From: Podarcis raffonei
Lineage: Eukaryota > Chordata > Lepidosauria > Squamata > Lacertidae
Length of the DNA: 64,000 nt
Direction: 5' to 3'
NCBI RefSeq assembly: GCF_027172205.1
Contig: NC_070603.1
Span: 105,065,803 to 105,129,802, forward strand
The notes under the pieces are model-generated. The model had not been told where the DNA came from. It ran no database searches and was given only the letters and a program-made list of their open reading frames with translations. A program made the position numbers and the translations under genes. This document shows, in pieces, positions 22,700 through 33,539 of this stretch (within the stretch, counting starts at the first letter, position 1; each line of letters starts with the position of its first letter).

Positions 22700-23900
22700 C
22701 AGTTATTTGGCTTATTATAATTCACACCCCAGGCTGCCACAGGCCTCAAAATATCTTGGTCTGTTTCTTGATTGGAAGCGGTCTTTTTTGACAGCAGTTC
22801 CCCCTGTGGAAATATGTGACCATGTGCAAAGCAGACTGACTGGCACTGGACTTCTGCTTATACGAAACAATGCATCTGAGCTAGCTAAACCAAATTCCAA
22901 GAACCAAAAGTGACATGATTGCCATAGGTTATAATCCAGGAGGACCTGATTTGGTTAAAGTTGGTGCACATGTTGATTATTTCACTAACAGCAGAAGGGC
23001 ACCGCACAATTACAGAACAGAAAGTGAAAGATATATACAGTAGAACAGTATTTGCAGCCCTGGATTGTGGGTGGATTACTGGCAAGGATGAAAACACATT
23101 GTGCCGGAACCAGCAAAAGACCAAACAAGAAACCCTATTAAAAAAATTCCTTCCCACCCTTCAATCTAAATAAGGATACTCTTCACCTTCATTTCCAAAC
23201 ACTACTACCTTCAGAAGGGAAAAGCCATAGAGCCACAACACAGAGAGGCTATTACTTGGATACCCCAATGGGCTGGCAGAATCATCCTACTGAATTTTAA
23301 AAAACGAAAACAGCACAGGGACCCTTCTTCAACACATGCTTTCCTCCACCTTTCAGGGGAATAACCCCACCAAAAAACAGAGGTCCTGGCTATGCTTCAA
23401 ACTGTCACACATAATACCAGGAATTCCATCTTCCTACAGGAACTACAGAAGAATCCAAGAATCCTGGCAGCACACACATGAAAACAAAAAACAGGTAATT
23501 CTGGAAATCATCCATCCTTCAAAACCAACACACACAGAGAGAACTTTAGGTATTTTGCACTCTAATCCAAAGCATGTTGTTTTGCTCAGTGGGACTAATT
23601 TCCCGGTAAGTGTAATTAGGATTGCTGCCTTAATGACATAATTCACATGCGCCTGCAAAAAAACCGGGGGGGGGGCGAAATAAAACAAAGTCCAGTATCC
23701 AGACTCTGTACCAGACACTGCTAACACAGAAAAGTATGTCCATGTTACCCATTAGCATGTACTGTACTGCAATAGCTGAGAGGATCACTCTTTAACCTCC
23801 GTTCAGTGAGAAGGACTGAACGTGTAACACATTTATGAGGTAGCTGCCCAATGTCGAATGATCCAGTATGGCTCTTCAGACACATCCTGATTACTCCCTT
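22700..23900. other. Unassigned sequence in KCTD6 leader intron
   Basis: No repeats with clear ends and no coding exon were found; G-run near 23667-23675. Confidence 0.3.
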
Positions 23901-23944
23901 AATAGGAAACCAGGCATCCTGACAAATCTCTAAACACACACACA

Positions 23945-24190
23945 CACCAGGTGTCCTGCCTGCCTCTTCTCCTGAAAAGGGACCCAGGTGTCCTGTTCTC
24001 GCTCTTCTTTCCCTCCTGAAAAGGGACCCTACCTCCTCTCCTGAAAAGGGACCCGGGCGTCCTGCCTGCCTCTTCTCCTGAAAAGGGACCCAGGTGTCCT
24101 GTTTGCACTCATCTTTCCCTCCTGAAAAGGGACCCAGGCGTCCTGTTTTCACTCATCTTTCCCTCCTGAAAAGGGACCCAGGCGTCCTGC
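23945..24190 (-). repeat. Minisatellite beside the KCTD6 CpG island
   Basis: About six imperfect 35-55 base units, each with cctgaaaagggaccc(a/g)ggygtcctg and a pyrimidine-rich spacer (tctttccctc). The minus strand reads without stops as a repeating GPFSGEE/GSLFRR peptide, which is the expected by-product of the repeat rather than evidence of a protein. Confidence 0.85.
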
Positions 24191-24249
24191 CTGCTTACAT
24201 ATCCTGCTCCTCTCCTCCCTTTTCTCTCCTGAACAGGGCTGCATCTGCC

Positions 24250-24720
24250 ACCCCTCCTTTGTAAGAAGCCCGGGCGTTCCGGTCTCCCTCCCTCCTCCCC
24301 TTCGCCGCCGCCGCGACGAGGAAGCCAGGCGTCCCGAGGGTGCAACAACCGCGGCGCAGCCGTCCACTGGGCAGCCCTCCTGGAGGTGTCCCCCCGCCGG
24401 CGCCTTCCCGCCATTTTATGATGCCCCGACTTCTGCCGCTACTCACTCGGGAACAGGCGCGCCTCGGGGAAGCTCCCTCCGTCTCTCGGCTTGTCGCGCG
24501 CGCTCTGCGCTGCTCCCGGGTCGGCGGCGTCGCTGGCTCCTCCCCGGCGCCGGCGCCTCCTCCTGCAGGGCCTGCCTTGCTCCGCGAGGCCTCGTGCAAG
24601 GGGCTGGGGGAATCCTTCCTAAGGGAAGGGCTGGAGAGGAAAAGGAGGAACGGAGCCTGGCAAGGCCTAGGCTGAAGGAGAGGCAGTCTCTCCGAAGCGA
24701 GCCAAGAGCAAACTATCCTC
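24250..24720 (-). promoter_or_regulatory. KCTD6: CpG island, likely KCTD6 promoter and leader exon
   Basis: Dense CpG with GC boxes, gccgccgccgcgacg and ggcgccggcgcc, far above the surroundings. It lies upstream of the small KCTD6 coding exon in the gene sense. A minus-strand donor cccga|GTGAGT at 24447/24446 could end a noncoding first exon. No other gene in the window needs this island. The transcription start is not determined. Confidence 0.6.
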
Positions 24721-24813
24721 GTCCTCCCAAGCCTATCGATTCGGATGCAAGTCCCACCGAGTTCAGTGCATGCATGGAGGACCGGGGCTTTAGAGATGAA
24801 GAGAGTGCCGTTA

Positions 24814-24850
24814 TGATTATTATTATTATTATTATTACTATTGTTGTTGA
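24814..24850. repeat. (ATT)n microsatellite
   Basis: About eight ATT units then imperfect ATTGTTG units. Confidence 0.8.
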
Positions 24851-24864
24851 TGCTATATATTTAT

Positions 24865-24975
24865 TTATATCCAGTGCTTTTTTTAAAGAAAAGGTGCTGG
24901 TACTCCCACGCTTTTAACATCTGGGTGCTAGTATTGCGTATCCTTGAGTACCCCCAGAAAAAAGAGCTATTATTA
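24865..24975. repeat. Degenerate MITE-like palindrome
   Basis: ccagtgctttttttaaagaa and ccccagaaaaaagagct look like remnant inverted ends. Low certainty. Confidence 0.3.
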
Positions 24976-25017
24976 CCCTGCTCTGATCCTAAACCTCTGC
25001 TGCCTTGCAGGATATAG

Positions 25018-25100
25018 TACTTTGTAATAATTTTGTTATTTGTACCCCACCCATCAGACTGGGTTGCCCAGATGGCTTCTCTGGGAGAGGAAAAGGCTAA
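25018..25100 (-). mobile_element. L2-type LINE 3' tail
   Basis: ttatttgtaccccacccatc then gactgggttgccca is the antisense L2 tail. Confidence 0.45.
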
Positions 25101-25136
25101 GGAGTAAATCTGGAATTGGATGGCGCCTTGTACACC

Positions 25137-25290
25137 TCCTTCCAGCGACTCCCGATTCCAAGCTGGTGCCAAATGTATTGCTCTTCTTTGTTTTGGACCA
25201 CATCAGTGTGGCCAAGAAGGGGGTCTTTTTCTGGGTAGCCCAGGACCTCCATACACACTGCCCAGGTTTGTATCCCAGGGAGGTCACTTT
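25137..25290. repeat. Unclassified dispersed repeat, copy 2
   Basis: Matches 2878-3020 over caagctggtgccaaatgtat, ggaccacatcagtg and acacactgccca. This copy extends further right (gtatcccagggaggtcactt). Confidence 0.55.
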
Positions 25291-25445
25291 GGTGTTGCTA
25301 AAGCAGTGGTTTGAATCCAAACACACACACACCCCAGACAGATGTTAACAACAAATTATACCTGGCCTTTTCCCCCAGCCTGGAGGGACGGACGGACATT
25401 AAAGAAACAACTGAACATTGGTGGAATTAAAATTATCTACCTTTA

Positions 25446-25804
25446 AAAAAGGTAAAGGTACCCCTGCCCGTACGGGCCAGTCTTGACAGACTCTAGGGTT
25501 GTGCGCTCATCTCACTCTATAGGCCGGGAGCCAGCGCTGTCCGAAGACACTTCCGGGTCACGTGGCCAGCGTGACAAGCTGCATCTGGCGAGCCAGCGCA
25601 GCACACGGAACGCCGTTTACCTTCCCGCTAGTAAGCGGTCCCTATTTATCTACTTGCACCCGGGGGTGCTTTCGAACTGCTAGGTTGGCAGGCGCTGGGA
25701 CCGAGCGACAGGAGCGCACCCCGCCGCGGGGATTCGAACCGCCAACCTTTGGATCGGCAAGTCCTAGGCGCTGAGGCTTTTACCCACAGCGCCACCCGCA
25801 TCCC
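25446..25804 (-). mobile_element. Squamate tRNA SINE, divergent subfamily
   Basis: Differs from the other copies in its tail (gtacccctgcccgtacgggc) and core (gctagtaagcggtccctatt). B box ggttcgaatcc is intact on the minus strand. An 11-bp duplication, atctaccttta, is at 25435-25445 and 25810-25820. Confidence 0.85.
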
Positions 25805-26049
25805 TTTACATCTACCTTTACAAAATTATTAAAACCATACCAAAAATTACAGAAAAGCAGCATGGCACCAGCCCTTTCATTAAAAGCAGTCAGTTTCTGT
25901 TGGAACGAGAAAGTATTCACCCGCAGGCAGAAAGACAAGGAGGGAGCCAGTCTTAACTTCATCAGGCTCAACCTTCACATTTTTAAGAATAAGTATCTTT
26001 GATAGGGCTGCTCAAAAATGCTTGAAATGAATAGACATAAGGGGCTTAA

Positions 26050-26165
26050 ATGCAAGGGTTGGGAACCTTTAGCACTCCAGGTATTGCTGAACTACAACTC
26101 CCATCAACTCCAGTAAGCTAGGCCAATGGGCAAGGATGGTGGGAGCTGTAGTTCAGCATTCTGGT
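26050..26165. mobile_element. Palindromic hAT-type MITE remnant
   Basis: gctgaactacaactcccatc and gggagctgtagttcagcat are inverted halves. Same architecture as 51366-51501. Confidence 0.5.
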
Positions 26166-26584
26166 GGGCATCCGACAGTCTTGGGTTGACGATGGAGGAG
26201 TGCACCTTTGGGGGTAAAGTCAAACCGTTGGAGAGTTACAACGCCTCCTGTGGCTGTAGAGACCAATAAAGCAGAGACATGTTGCGTTGCAGGTGGGGCA
26301 GATGAAGGTGTCCGATTGTGCTGTTGCAGGTGTACCATGGCGTTTCTTCTTTCTGCGCTCCTCCCAGCGGTCATTCCTCCTTCTGATCACTGCTGGTCAG
26401 CAACATTGTTGTTGATTTCTTAAACAGAGGGCCAAAGATTCTCCCACCTTTGGGCCACTGATTTAATTCTGAGGCTGAAATTCTATCCACACTTAACCTG
26501 GGAGTAGGTTCATCCTCTGAGTAGATGTATATATGATTGCACAGCAAGGCCCTAATCTTTAGACATACCCATCTGAATACATTA

Positions 26585-26790
26585 TCTTGCCCTCCTTCCA
26601 AGGAGCTCAGTGCAGTGTACAAGATCCTCTCGCCACCCATTAAGCCCCTAACAATGCTGAGACCTAGCTTGGGCTGAGAGATAAGAGACTGGCCCAATAT
26701 CACCCACTGAGCTTCACTGCTGATGAGTAGGAATTTGAAGCTTAGACCCTCTGGCCCTGATTTGGAATGTTAACCATTTTGTCAAACAGG
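26585..26790 (-). mobile_element. MIR/L2-tailed SINE remnant
   Basis: gagataagagactggcccaa, then tcacccactgagcttcactg and ggaatttgaag match the antisense of a vertebrate MIR-like SINE core and B box. Confidence 0.45.
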
Positions 26791-27024
26791 CTCCGCATTG
26801 ATTTGCAGTAACTCAGATGTAACTTGTAAAATACAGTATATTTTTCCACAAGTGGGAGAGATGGAAAGCAGGCCTCATTCTACCAGTTTTGCTGAAAGTC
26901 CAGTTCCTTACCTCTGAACTATGCAAGCTTGTCATTATAAAAACAATTACTTAAGGATTGCCTGAGTATGATTTTCTCTCCTTATCCCTTTCCCCTTTTG
27001 TGTAATGTGGTTTTTTTTATTGGT

Positions 27025-27142
27025 TATAAGCTTGTGGGCAGGGACTGTCTTGTTTAAGTTGGTTATATGTGAGCCACTCTGAGAATCTTTTTTTTTTTTT
27101 TGCTAAGGAATAGGGGACAAATGCTCTAAATAAATAGATAGC
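27025..27142 (+). mobile_element. LINE 3' end (L2/CR1-like)
   Basis: ttataagcttgtgggcaggg, then actgtcttgtt, gagccactctgagaatc and aaatgctctaaataaata is a common sauropsid LINE tail. Confidence 0.5.
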
Positions 27143-27149
27143 TGACTCT

Positions 27150-28920
27150 GTCACAAATTGGCAATGTGCCCTGCTCTAGCCCAGGGAAAAAATAAATGGG
27201 GAAAAGTAGATCCTACAAGCCTTCAATCTGCCCATTCCTATTTTATGCCACTAGAATGTTACCATTTTCAAATACACAGTGAATGGCATCTATAATTTTA
27301 GTTCACATGTGAGTTTATATTTAGGTAATAACCTCTCCAATAAGGTCATTGCAATTTGCTCTTCGAGTATTACGTGTTCACAATATGTACAAATTGCACT
27401 TGACTATTAGCTGTGCTAATGAGCCCTCTTAGAATAATCTAATCATTAGCTATTTGCATGCCTTAAAAAAAAGTTAATTCAGCTGCTTTCCTTCCCCCTT
27501 TCAAGCCAAATTCAAAAGATAAAAATGAAGTCACTGTTCCTTTCGACTGGATAATGCAAAATTCTAACATACATTTCCAAGAAAGAAAGAAAACGCCAAC
27601 CAGCCAGCCTCAAGATTGACCCACTCTGTTATTTAAGCTCATGATAATTTATTGGGTCTCACAGTAAACTCTTATAGAAAAAGGGTTAGGCATTAAGTCC
27701 TATGACGTGTTTTTCATTCAATTGCTTCAAAACGTAATAACTACGTTTTCACTGTCTGAAAGCTCTCTTGTTCTGGCATCTTAATTGGTGCTCAGATTTA
27801 TCTTTCTGCAAAGGTCCACAGCCCACTCGAATGCATTTTTACACAGAAGTAAGTCTCCTGTGTTCAGTTGGAGTTAGTCCCAAATGGCTGTGCACATGAT
27901 TGCAGCAAGCTTTCTTCTGTGCCTAAAGAGAAACTACGTACTTGAGAATGTGAGGGTGTCACTCTGAACAGACAGCATAAGGTGGTTCCTGGTGTAAGAA
28001 GTCACCAAGCAACAGCCCAGCAGAGAGCTTGCCACCAGCCGGAGAGGCCTTTTGAATTGATAGGTGCATGAATGATCCACCCTGATGTAATGTTAACAGT
28101 CTGCAGGATAGTTCTGCTAGGAAACCTATGATAGTTACAAGTATTCAGTTCTTCAAATCTTCTACATTGTTGTAGACTCTTTGTATGGTTGCATTTTTTT
28201 ATTTATAAATAGTCTCTGGTGGATTCCCTTGGAACATGCTGTTTCCCCCCATTTGATTCCTTTAATGAGTATTATGAAAGGTACTTTAAAAATGTGAAGT
28301 TTCTGGTTTAGAAAAAAAATCAAAGACAGAAAAAAAGACTTTTCTTACCAGCATATTTATTTTAATTTTTCTCATGTTTTTTCATGTGGTGTGTCAACTG
28401 CAGTCCACCTGTGCCTCAAGAGATGTGAAACAATGACTGGAATGTAGATTTTGTGCAAATTTTCTGTGTCAGCAGTGTATCTAGTCTCTTGGCTGGTGAA
28501 CTGGGCTGGTTTGGCATCTTTAAAAGTTGATGCTGTTTTCTAGCAACACCACTGATTGCCTGAAAAGAACAATAGAATGTGGGTTCTGTAGAAATATTGT
28601 AGTTTAACACATCATTCCCATTTTACTTAGTTGTAATGTTGTCCTTGGAAGTAGACACTCCAAAGTGTTTTTCTGGAACAGTGTTTATTGCCTGGAATAG
28701 GTAGTTTATGGGTGTGAGGGTGTTAATAAAAGTATAATACAGAGGCCATTTCAGTTCTGAGATATGTATCATTCTGTCATTCTCAAGTGTAAACCACTCT
28801 AATCTTCAGATGAAGGGCAGTACTGTACAGAAATCTCATAAATAATAATACTAAAATGTCTCTTAACACATCCAGCTGTTTTACCAAGGGGTTGTTGGGT
28901 CTGGTTTTGTTCTGTTCCAG
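27150..28920. other. AT-rich repeat-poor intergenic block
   Basis: No coding frame or transposon ends. About 27290-27500 carries clustered homeodomain-type cores (ctaatgagc, taatcattagc, ttaattc) and Pit/Oct-like attagctatttgcat near 27450. A plausible conserved enhancer, unproven. Confidence 0.35.
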
Positions 28921-28934
28921 CTTTTGGCTTGTAC

Positions 28935-29112
28935 CCTGTCCCATACAAAGAGCCTGCTGGATCAGACCAAAGGCCCTTCTTGGTCCAAACCCTGTTCTTA
29001 CAGTGACTAACCGGTTGTCCATGGGACCCACAGCAGGACACAAGCACCTTCTCCCACAGCAAATGGTGTTCAGAAGATGCATGTTGCCTCTGACTCTGGA
29101 GGCTACAGCTAT
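28935..29112 (-). mobile_element. CR1-like LINE 3' end, second family
   Basis: agagcctgctggatcagacc then aaaggcccttcttggtcc and ttgcctctgactctggaggc is the antisense of a squamate CR1-like tail. It directly abuts the next CR1. Confidence 0.55.
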
Positions 29113-29284
29113 TAGAATCATAGAATCATAGAATCATAGAGTTGGAGGAGACCACAAGGGCCATCAAGTCCAACCCCCTGCCAAGCAGGAAACACCACCA
29201 GAGCACTCCTGACATATGGTTGTCAAGCCTTTGCTTAAAGACCTCCAAAGAAGGAGACTCCACCACACTCCTTGGCAGCAAATT

Positions 29285-31075
29285 TCACTGTCGAACAGCT
29301 CTTATTGTCAGGAAGTTCTTCCTAATGTTTAGGTGGAATCTTCTTTCTTGTAGTTTGGATCCATTGCTCCATGTCCGCTTCTCTGGAGCAGCAGAAAACA
29401 ACCTTTCTCCCTCCTCTATGTGACATCCTTTTATATATTTGAACATGGCTATCATATCACCCCTTAACCTCCTCTTCTCCAGGCTAAACATGCCCAGCTC
29501 CCTTAGCCGTTCCTCATAAGGCATCGTTTCCAGGCCTTTGACCATTTTGGTTGCCCTCCTCTGGACACGTTCCAGTTTGTCAGTGTCCTTCTTGAACTGT
29601 GGTGCCCAGAACTGGACACAGTACTCCAGGTGAGGTCTGACCAGAGCAGAATACAGTGGCACTATTACTTCCCTTGATCTAGATGCTATACTCCTATTGA
29701 TGCAGCCCAGAATTGCATTGGCTTTTTTAGCTGCCGCGTCACACTGTTGGCTCATGTCAAGTTTGTGGTCAACCAAGACTCCTAGATCCTTTTCACATGT
29801 AGTGCTCTCAAGCCAGGTGTCACCCATCTTGTATTTGTGCCTCTCATTTTTTTTGCCCAAGTGCAATACTTTACATTTCTCCCTGTTAAAATTCATCTTG
29901 TTTGTTTTGGCCCAGTTCTCTAATCTGTCAAGGTAGTTTTGAAGTGTGATCCTGTCCTCTGGGGTGTTAGCCACCCCTCCCAGTTTGGTGTCATCTGCAA
30001 ATTTGATCAGGATGCCCTTGAGTCCATCATCCAAGTCGTTGATAAAGATGTTGAATAAGACCGGGCCCAAGACAGAACCCTGTGGCACCCCACTAGTCAC
30101 TCTTCTCCAGGATGAAGAGGAACCATTGATGAGCACCCTTTGGGTTCGGTCAGTCAGCCAGTTACAAATCCACTGAGTGGTAGCATAGTCAAGACCACAT
30201 TTTACCAGCTTCTTTACAAGAATATCATGGGGCACCTTGTCAAATGCCTTGCTGAAATCAAGGTAGGCTACATCCACTGCGTTCCCTTCATCTACCAGGC
30301 TTGTAATTCTGTCAAAAAACGAGATCAGGTTAGTCTGACATGACTTATTTTTCAGAAATCCATGCTGACTATTGGTGATCACAGCATTCCTTTCTAGGTG
30401 CTCACAGACTGTTTGCTTAATGATCTGCTCCAGAATCTTCCCTGGTATTGATGTCAGACTGACTGGGCGGTAATTATTTGGGTCCTCTCTTTTCCCCTTT
30501 TTGAAAATAGGGACAACATTTGCCCTCCTCCAGTCTGCCGGGACTTCGCCTGTTCTCCAGGAATTCTCAAAGATGACTGCCAGTGGTTCTGAAATCACAT
30601 CTGCCAGTTCTTTTAATACTCTTGGATGCAGTTCATCTGGCCCTGGAGACTTGAATACATCTAGACTAGCCAAGTATTCTTGTACTATCTCCTTAGTTAT
30701 TCTGGGCTGTGTTTCCTCTGCTGAATCATTTGCTCCAAATTCTTCAGGTCGGGCATTGTTTTCTTTATCGGAGAAGACTGAGGCAAAGAAGGCATTGAGG
30801 AGTTCAGCCTTTTCTGTGTCCCCTGTTTGCATTTCACCATCTTCTCCTCTGAGTGACCCCACTGTTTCTTTGTTCTTCCTTTTGCTACGAACATACCCAT
30901 AAAAGCCTTTTTTGTTGCTTTTAACCTCTCTAGCAAGCCTGAGATCATTCTGTGCTTTAGCTTTTCTGACTTTGTGTCTACACGTGCTGGCTATTTGTTT
31001 GAATTCCTCTTTGGTGGTTTCCCCCCTTTTCCATTTTTTGTACACATCCTTTTTTAATCTTAACTCAGTTAAAAG
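29285..31075 (-). CDS. CR1 ORF2, reverse transcriptase part
   Basis: 586 codons open from the ATG at 31045, in the same frame as the preceding piece, from which a single TAA separates it. RT motifs in order: [59 protein letters not shown] (catalytic FADD intact), then the thumb and the CR1 C-terminal [28 protein letters not shown]. Lacks an RNase H, as usual in CR1. If expressed alone it could still be an RT without endonuclease. Confidence 0.88.
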   Translation of the reverse strand, partial: LLTELRLKKDVYKKWKRGETTKEEFKQIASTCRHKVRKAKAQNDLRLAREVKSNKKGFYGYVRSKRKNKETVGSLRGEDGEMQTGDTEKAELLNAFFASVFSDKENNARPEEFGANDSAEETQPRITKEIVQEYLASLDVFKSPGPDELHPRVLKELADVISEPLAVIFENSWRTGEVPADWRRANVVPIFKKGKREDPNNYRPVSLTSIPGKILEQIIKQTVCEHLERNAVITNSQHGFLKNKSCQTNLISFFDRITSLVDEGNAVDVAYLDFSKAFDKVPHDILVKKLVKCGLDYATTQWICNWLTDRTQRVLINGSSSSWRRVTSGVPQGSVLGPVLFNIFINDLDDGLKGILIKFADDTKLGGVANTPEDRITLQNYLDRLENWAKTNKMNFNREKCKVLHLGKKNERHKYKMGDTWLESTTCEKDLGVLVDHKLDMSQQCDAAAKKANAILGCINRSIASRSREVIVPLYSALVRPHLEYCVQFWAPQFKKDTDKLERVQRRATKMVKGLETMPYEERLRELGMFSLEKRRLRGDMIAMFKYIKGCHIEEGERLFSAAPEKRTWSNGSKLQERRFHLNIRKNFLTIRAVRQ

Positions 31076-32117
31076 TTATTTAGATAGCCACCCTGGCTTC
31101 TTTAGGCACCTTCCATGTTTCCGTCTCATTGGTATTGCCTGAAGTTGTGCTTTTACTATCTCCCTCTTAACAAACTCCCAGCCATCATGAACTCCCTTTC
31201 CTTTTAGTATTACTGTCCATGGGATCTCACCCAGCACTTCCCTAAGTTTTATGAAGTCGGCTTTCTTAAAGTCGAGAAATTGAGTCCTAGTATGCTTGGC
31301 TGCTCCTTTCCGCTGTATAGTAAACTTCAGAAGAGCATGATCACTCGCGCCTAATGATCCTTCCACTTCTACCCCACTAACCAGGTCATCAACATTGGTT
31401 AGGACCAGATCTAAAATGGCTGTTCCTCTTGTTGCTTCTCCCACTTTCTGGACAATGAAGTTGTCTGCAAGGCCAGTGAGGAATCTGTTTGACCTTATGC
31501 TCTTGGCTGAGTTTGGCCCCCCAACAAATATCCAGGTAATTGAAGTTCCCCATTACTACTATCTCCCTTCCTTTTGCATGCTTGGCCATCTGTTCCAGGA
31601 AGGCATCATCTATGTCCTCCGTTTGGCTTGGGGATCTATAGTAAACTCCCACAATGAGGTCACTGTTATTCTTCTCTCCCTTAATTTTGACCCAAATGCT
31701 CTCACTTTGGCTTTGAGGTTCTAAATCTTGGATCTCTTCACAGGTATACACATCCCTGACATATAACGCCACTCCTCCTTTCTTGTCTGGTCTGTTTCTC
31801 TGAAATAGATTGTATCCCTCCATTATTACATTCCAATCGTGGGACTTATCCCACCAGGTTTCAGTGATTCCTATTATGTCATATTTAGTTTGCTGTACCA
31901 AGAGCTCAAGCTCATCTTGTTTATTTCCCATGCTTTGCGCATTAGTGTACAGACATTGAAGTCCATTAATCATTCCCCCGTGTCTCTTATTTAAGGATTT
32001 TTTCCTCCCACCACTAGGTCTGCGTGCTGTTTGCTCCATTCGGTCTATGACATTTGGATGATCATCTTCATCAATTGATAGACTCCTACCTTCAGGAGCA
32101 CTGTCTCCCTCCCCCAC
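31076..32117 (-). pseudogene. CR1 ORF2, endonuclease part (frameshifted)
   Basis: Apurinic-like endonuclease: LYTNAQSMGNKQDEL, IIGITETWWD (catalytic Glu), GVYYRSP, then VVMGNFNY where the usual motif is GDFN, so the catalytic Asp is Asn here. A one-base change in the C-run at about 31515-31523 shifts the frame from ...DICWG to PNSAKSIRSNRFLTGLADNF. The second frame continues through GASDHALL (catalytic region SDH) to an in-frame TAA at 31076-31078. The first in-frame codon after ORF1 is GTG; no nearby ATG is obvious. Confidence 0.8.
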
Positions 32118-32122
32118 ATTAG

Positions 32123-32905
32123 TCAGTTTAAAGCCCTCCTGATGAGGTTTCTGAGATTTTTTGCAAAAACATTCCTCCCAACCGTTGTGAGGTGCAGCCC
32201 ATCGCTTGCCAGAAGTCCATCTTCAAGAAACTGCAGCCCGTGATCTAAGAATCCAAACCGTTCCTGTTTACACCACTTGCGAAGCCAGTTGTTCACTTCC
32301 ACTATTTTTCCCTCTCTCCCTGGGCCACGTCGTTCAACTGGGAGGACAGATGAGATGACAATTTGTGCATTTAATTGCTTCAATTTCCTGCCCAGAGCCT
32401 TGTAATCTCTTTTGATCTTCTGGAGGCTATTGCTTGCAGTGTCATTGGTTCCCACATGAACCAAGAGGAAGGGGTATTTGTCAGTGGGTTTTATGATTCC
32501 TTGCAGTCGTTCAGTTACATCTTGGATCTTAGCCCCGGGGAGACAGCACACTTCCCGAGACATCTTGTCAGGCCCACAGATCACTGCTTCTGTTCCCCTC
32601 AGTAGGGAATCCCCTATCACCACTACACACCTCCTCTTAGGTCTGGTCGGGGTTCTTCCGTGAGCTGTCCGTTCCAAGGTCGCCTGCACATTCCCTGAGG
32701 GCTGACTTTGCTGCTCGTCTTCATATACCTGATCAACTGTAATGAGGGAGAGATCCTCAAATGGAGTCTGCTCTTCGTCTTCCATGCTAGGGGAGAGGAC
32801 CTCAAAGCGATTGTGTATTTCTAAACAATCAGAGCGAACCCTGGGCCTCCTACTTCTTTGAGTCACGTTTCTCCATATATCTGATATTGATGACCATATC
32901 CTCAT
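32123..32905 (-). CDS. CR1 ORF1: esterase-type accessory protein
   Basis: 260 codons, uninterrupted. Residues about 92-260 form an SGNH/GDSL hydrolase: VVIGDSLLRG (nucleophile Ser), VHVGTNDT (block III), DGLHLT near the end (Asp and His of the triad). Esterase-bearing ORF1 is known in part of the CR1 clade and is thought to act on membranes or in RNP formation; its exact role is unsettled. No zinc knuckle or PHD finger is visible upstream, so the N-terminus may be truncated. The stop is about 6 bases before the ORF2 region. Confidence 0.85.
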   Translation of the reverse strand: MRIWSSISDIWRNVTQRSRRPRVRSDCLEIHNRFEVLSPSMEDEEQTPFEDLSLITVDQVYEDEQQSQPSGNVQATLERTAHGRTPTRPKRRCVVVIGDSLLRGTEAVICGPDKMSREVCCLPGAKIQDVTERLQGIIKPTDKYPFLLVHVGTNDTASNSLQKIKRDYKALGRKLKQLNAQIVISSVLPVERRGPGREGKIVEVNNWLRKWCKQERFGFLDHGLQFLEDGLLASDGLHLTTVGRNVFAKNLRNLIRRALN

Positions 32906-33164
32906 TTATCTAATCCCTTAAAACCACTCAAGTTTTTGGCCATCACTACATCTTGTGGTAACCAACGGTGAAGAAATATGTGGCCTTTAGTCTGTTCTGA
33001 ATCTCTCATAAATCACCCATTCACACACACATATATATAACCTACTTAAATACATGGAAACTCCCGCCCCCACTGCAAGGGTCCTTTAATAGGGTCACAT
33101 CAAAACTTTTGCAGACACAGGCAAGCTGCATCAGGGGAAGAAATTTCAGATACTTCAAAGGCTT

Positions 33165-33412
33165 TCAGGCAGCCACTGTGGTGCAGTGGTTACTAGACCA
33201 GGGCTTGGAAGAGCAGGATTCAAATCCCTTTTCTCAGCGATGACCTCGGGCCAGTCACCATCTCTCAACTAAGAGTTGTTGTGAGGATAGATAGATATTT
33301 ATTTAGTTTATTATTTATATTAATTATTTATTTAAAATGGGGAGGGGAAAGAACCATGTACTCTAGCTTGTGCTCCTTGGGAGTAAAGGCGGGAAATAAA
33401 TGTGATAAATAA
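33165..33412 (+). mobile_element. MIR-like tRNA SINE with L2-type tail
   Basis: cactgtggtgcagtggttac (A-box region), aggattcaaatcc (B box), cctcgggccagtcacc, ttgttgtgaggat, then gtaaaggcgggaaataaatg tail. It matches the general amniote MIR/L2-tailed SINE plan. Confidence 0.65.
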
Positions 33413-33539
33413 ACAAGGCTTCTCAGTTAATTAGTTCCTAGCCAGGTGGGTGGAATGAAATGCACCCCCTTCCCTCCCTAAGATATTTGACAGCCAAGCC
33501 CTGACCCGGGCTTAATGAAGCTGCTACCAACGTCACCCA

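Larger units (their letters stand above)
10970..24446 (-). other. KCTD6: Proposed KCTD6 leader intron, TE-rich
   Basis: Inferred intron from a candidate donor GTGAGT (minus 24446-24441) in the CpG island to the acceptor at 10970-10980. It contains the MITEs, SINE, BovB and CR1 pieces listed separately. Unassigned single-copy stretches remain at about 12335-13520, 14120-14635, 15106-16280, 16980-18250, 18625-19110 and 22400-23900. Confidence 0.45.
29113..32925 (-). mobile_element. Nearly whole CR1 LINE
   Basis: The 3' end carries the attctatg repeat (29113-29142) typical of CR1. Two coding regions are present: ORF1 with an SGNH esterase (32905-32123) and ORF2 with endonuclease and reverse transcriptase (about 32117-29285). 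The 3.8 kb length and few lesions (one frameshift and one stop in ORF2, one altered endonuclease residue) suggest a fairly recent insertion. CR1 makes no clear target duplication and none was seen. It sits in the KCTD6-PDHB intergenic space, 0.9 kb from PDHB. Confidence 0.95.

Noticed and set aside
23745-24599. Minus-strand frames of 100-135 codons across the minisatellite and CpG island
   Set aside because: Repetitive, Gly/Arg/Pro-rich by base composition, no domain and no start context; by-products of the repeat and GC content.
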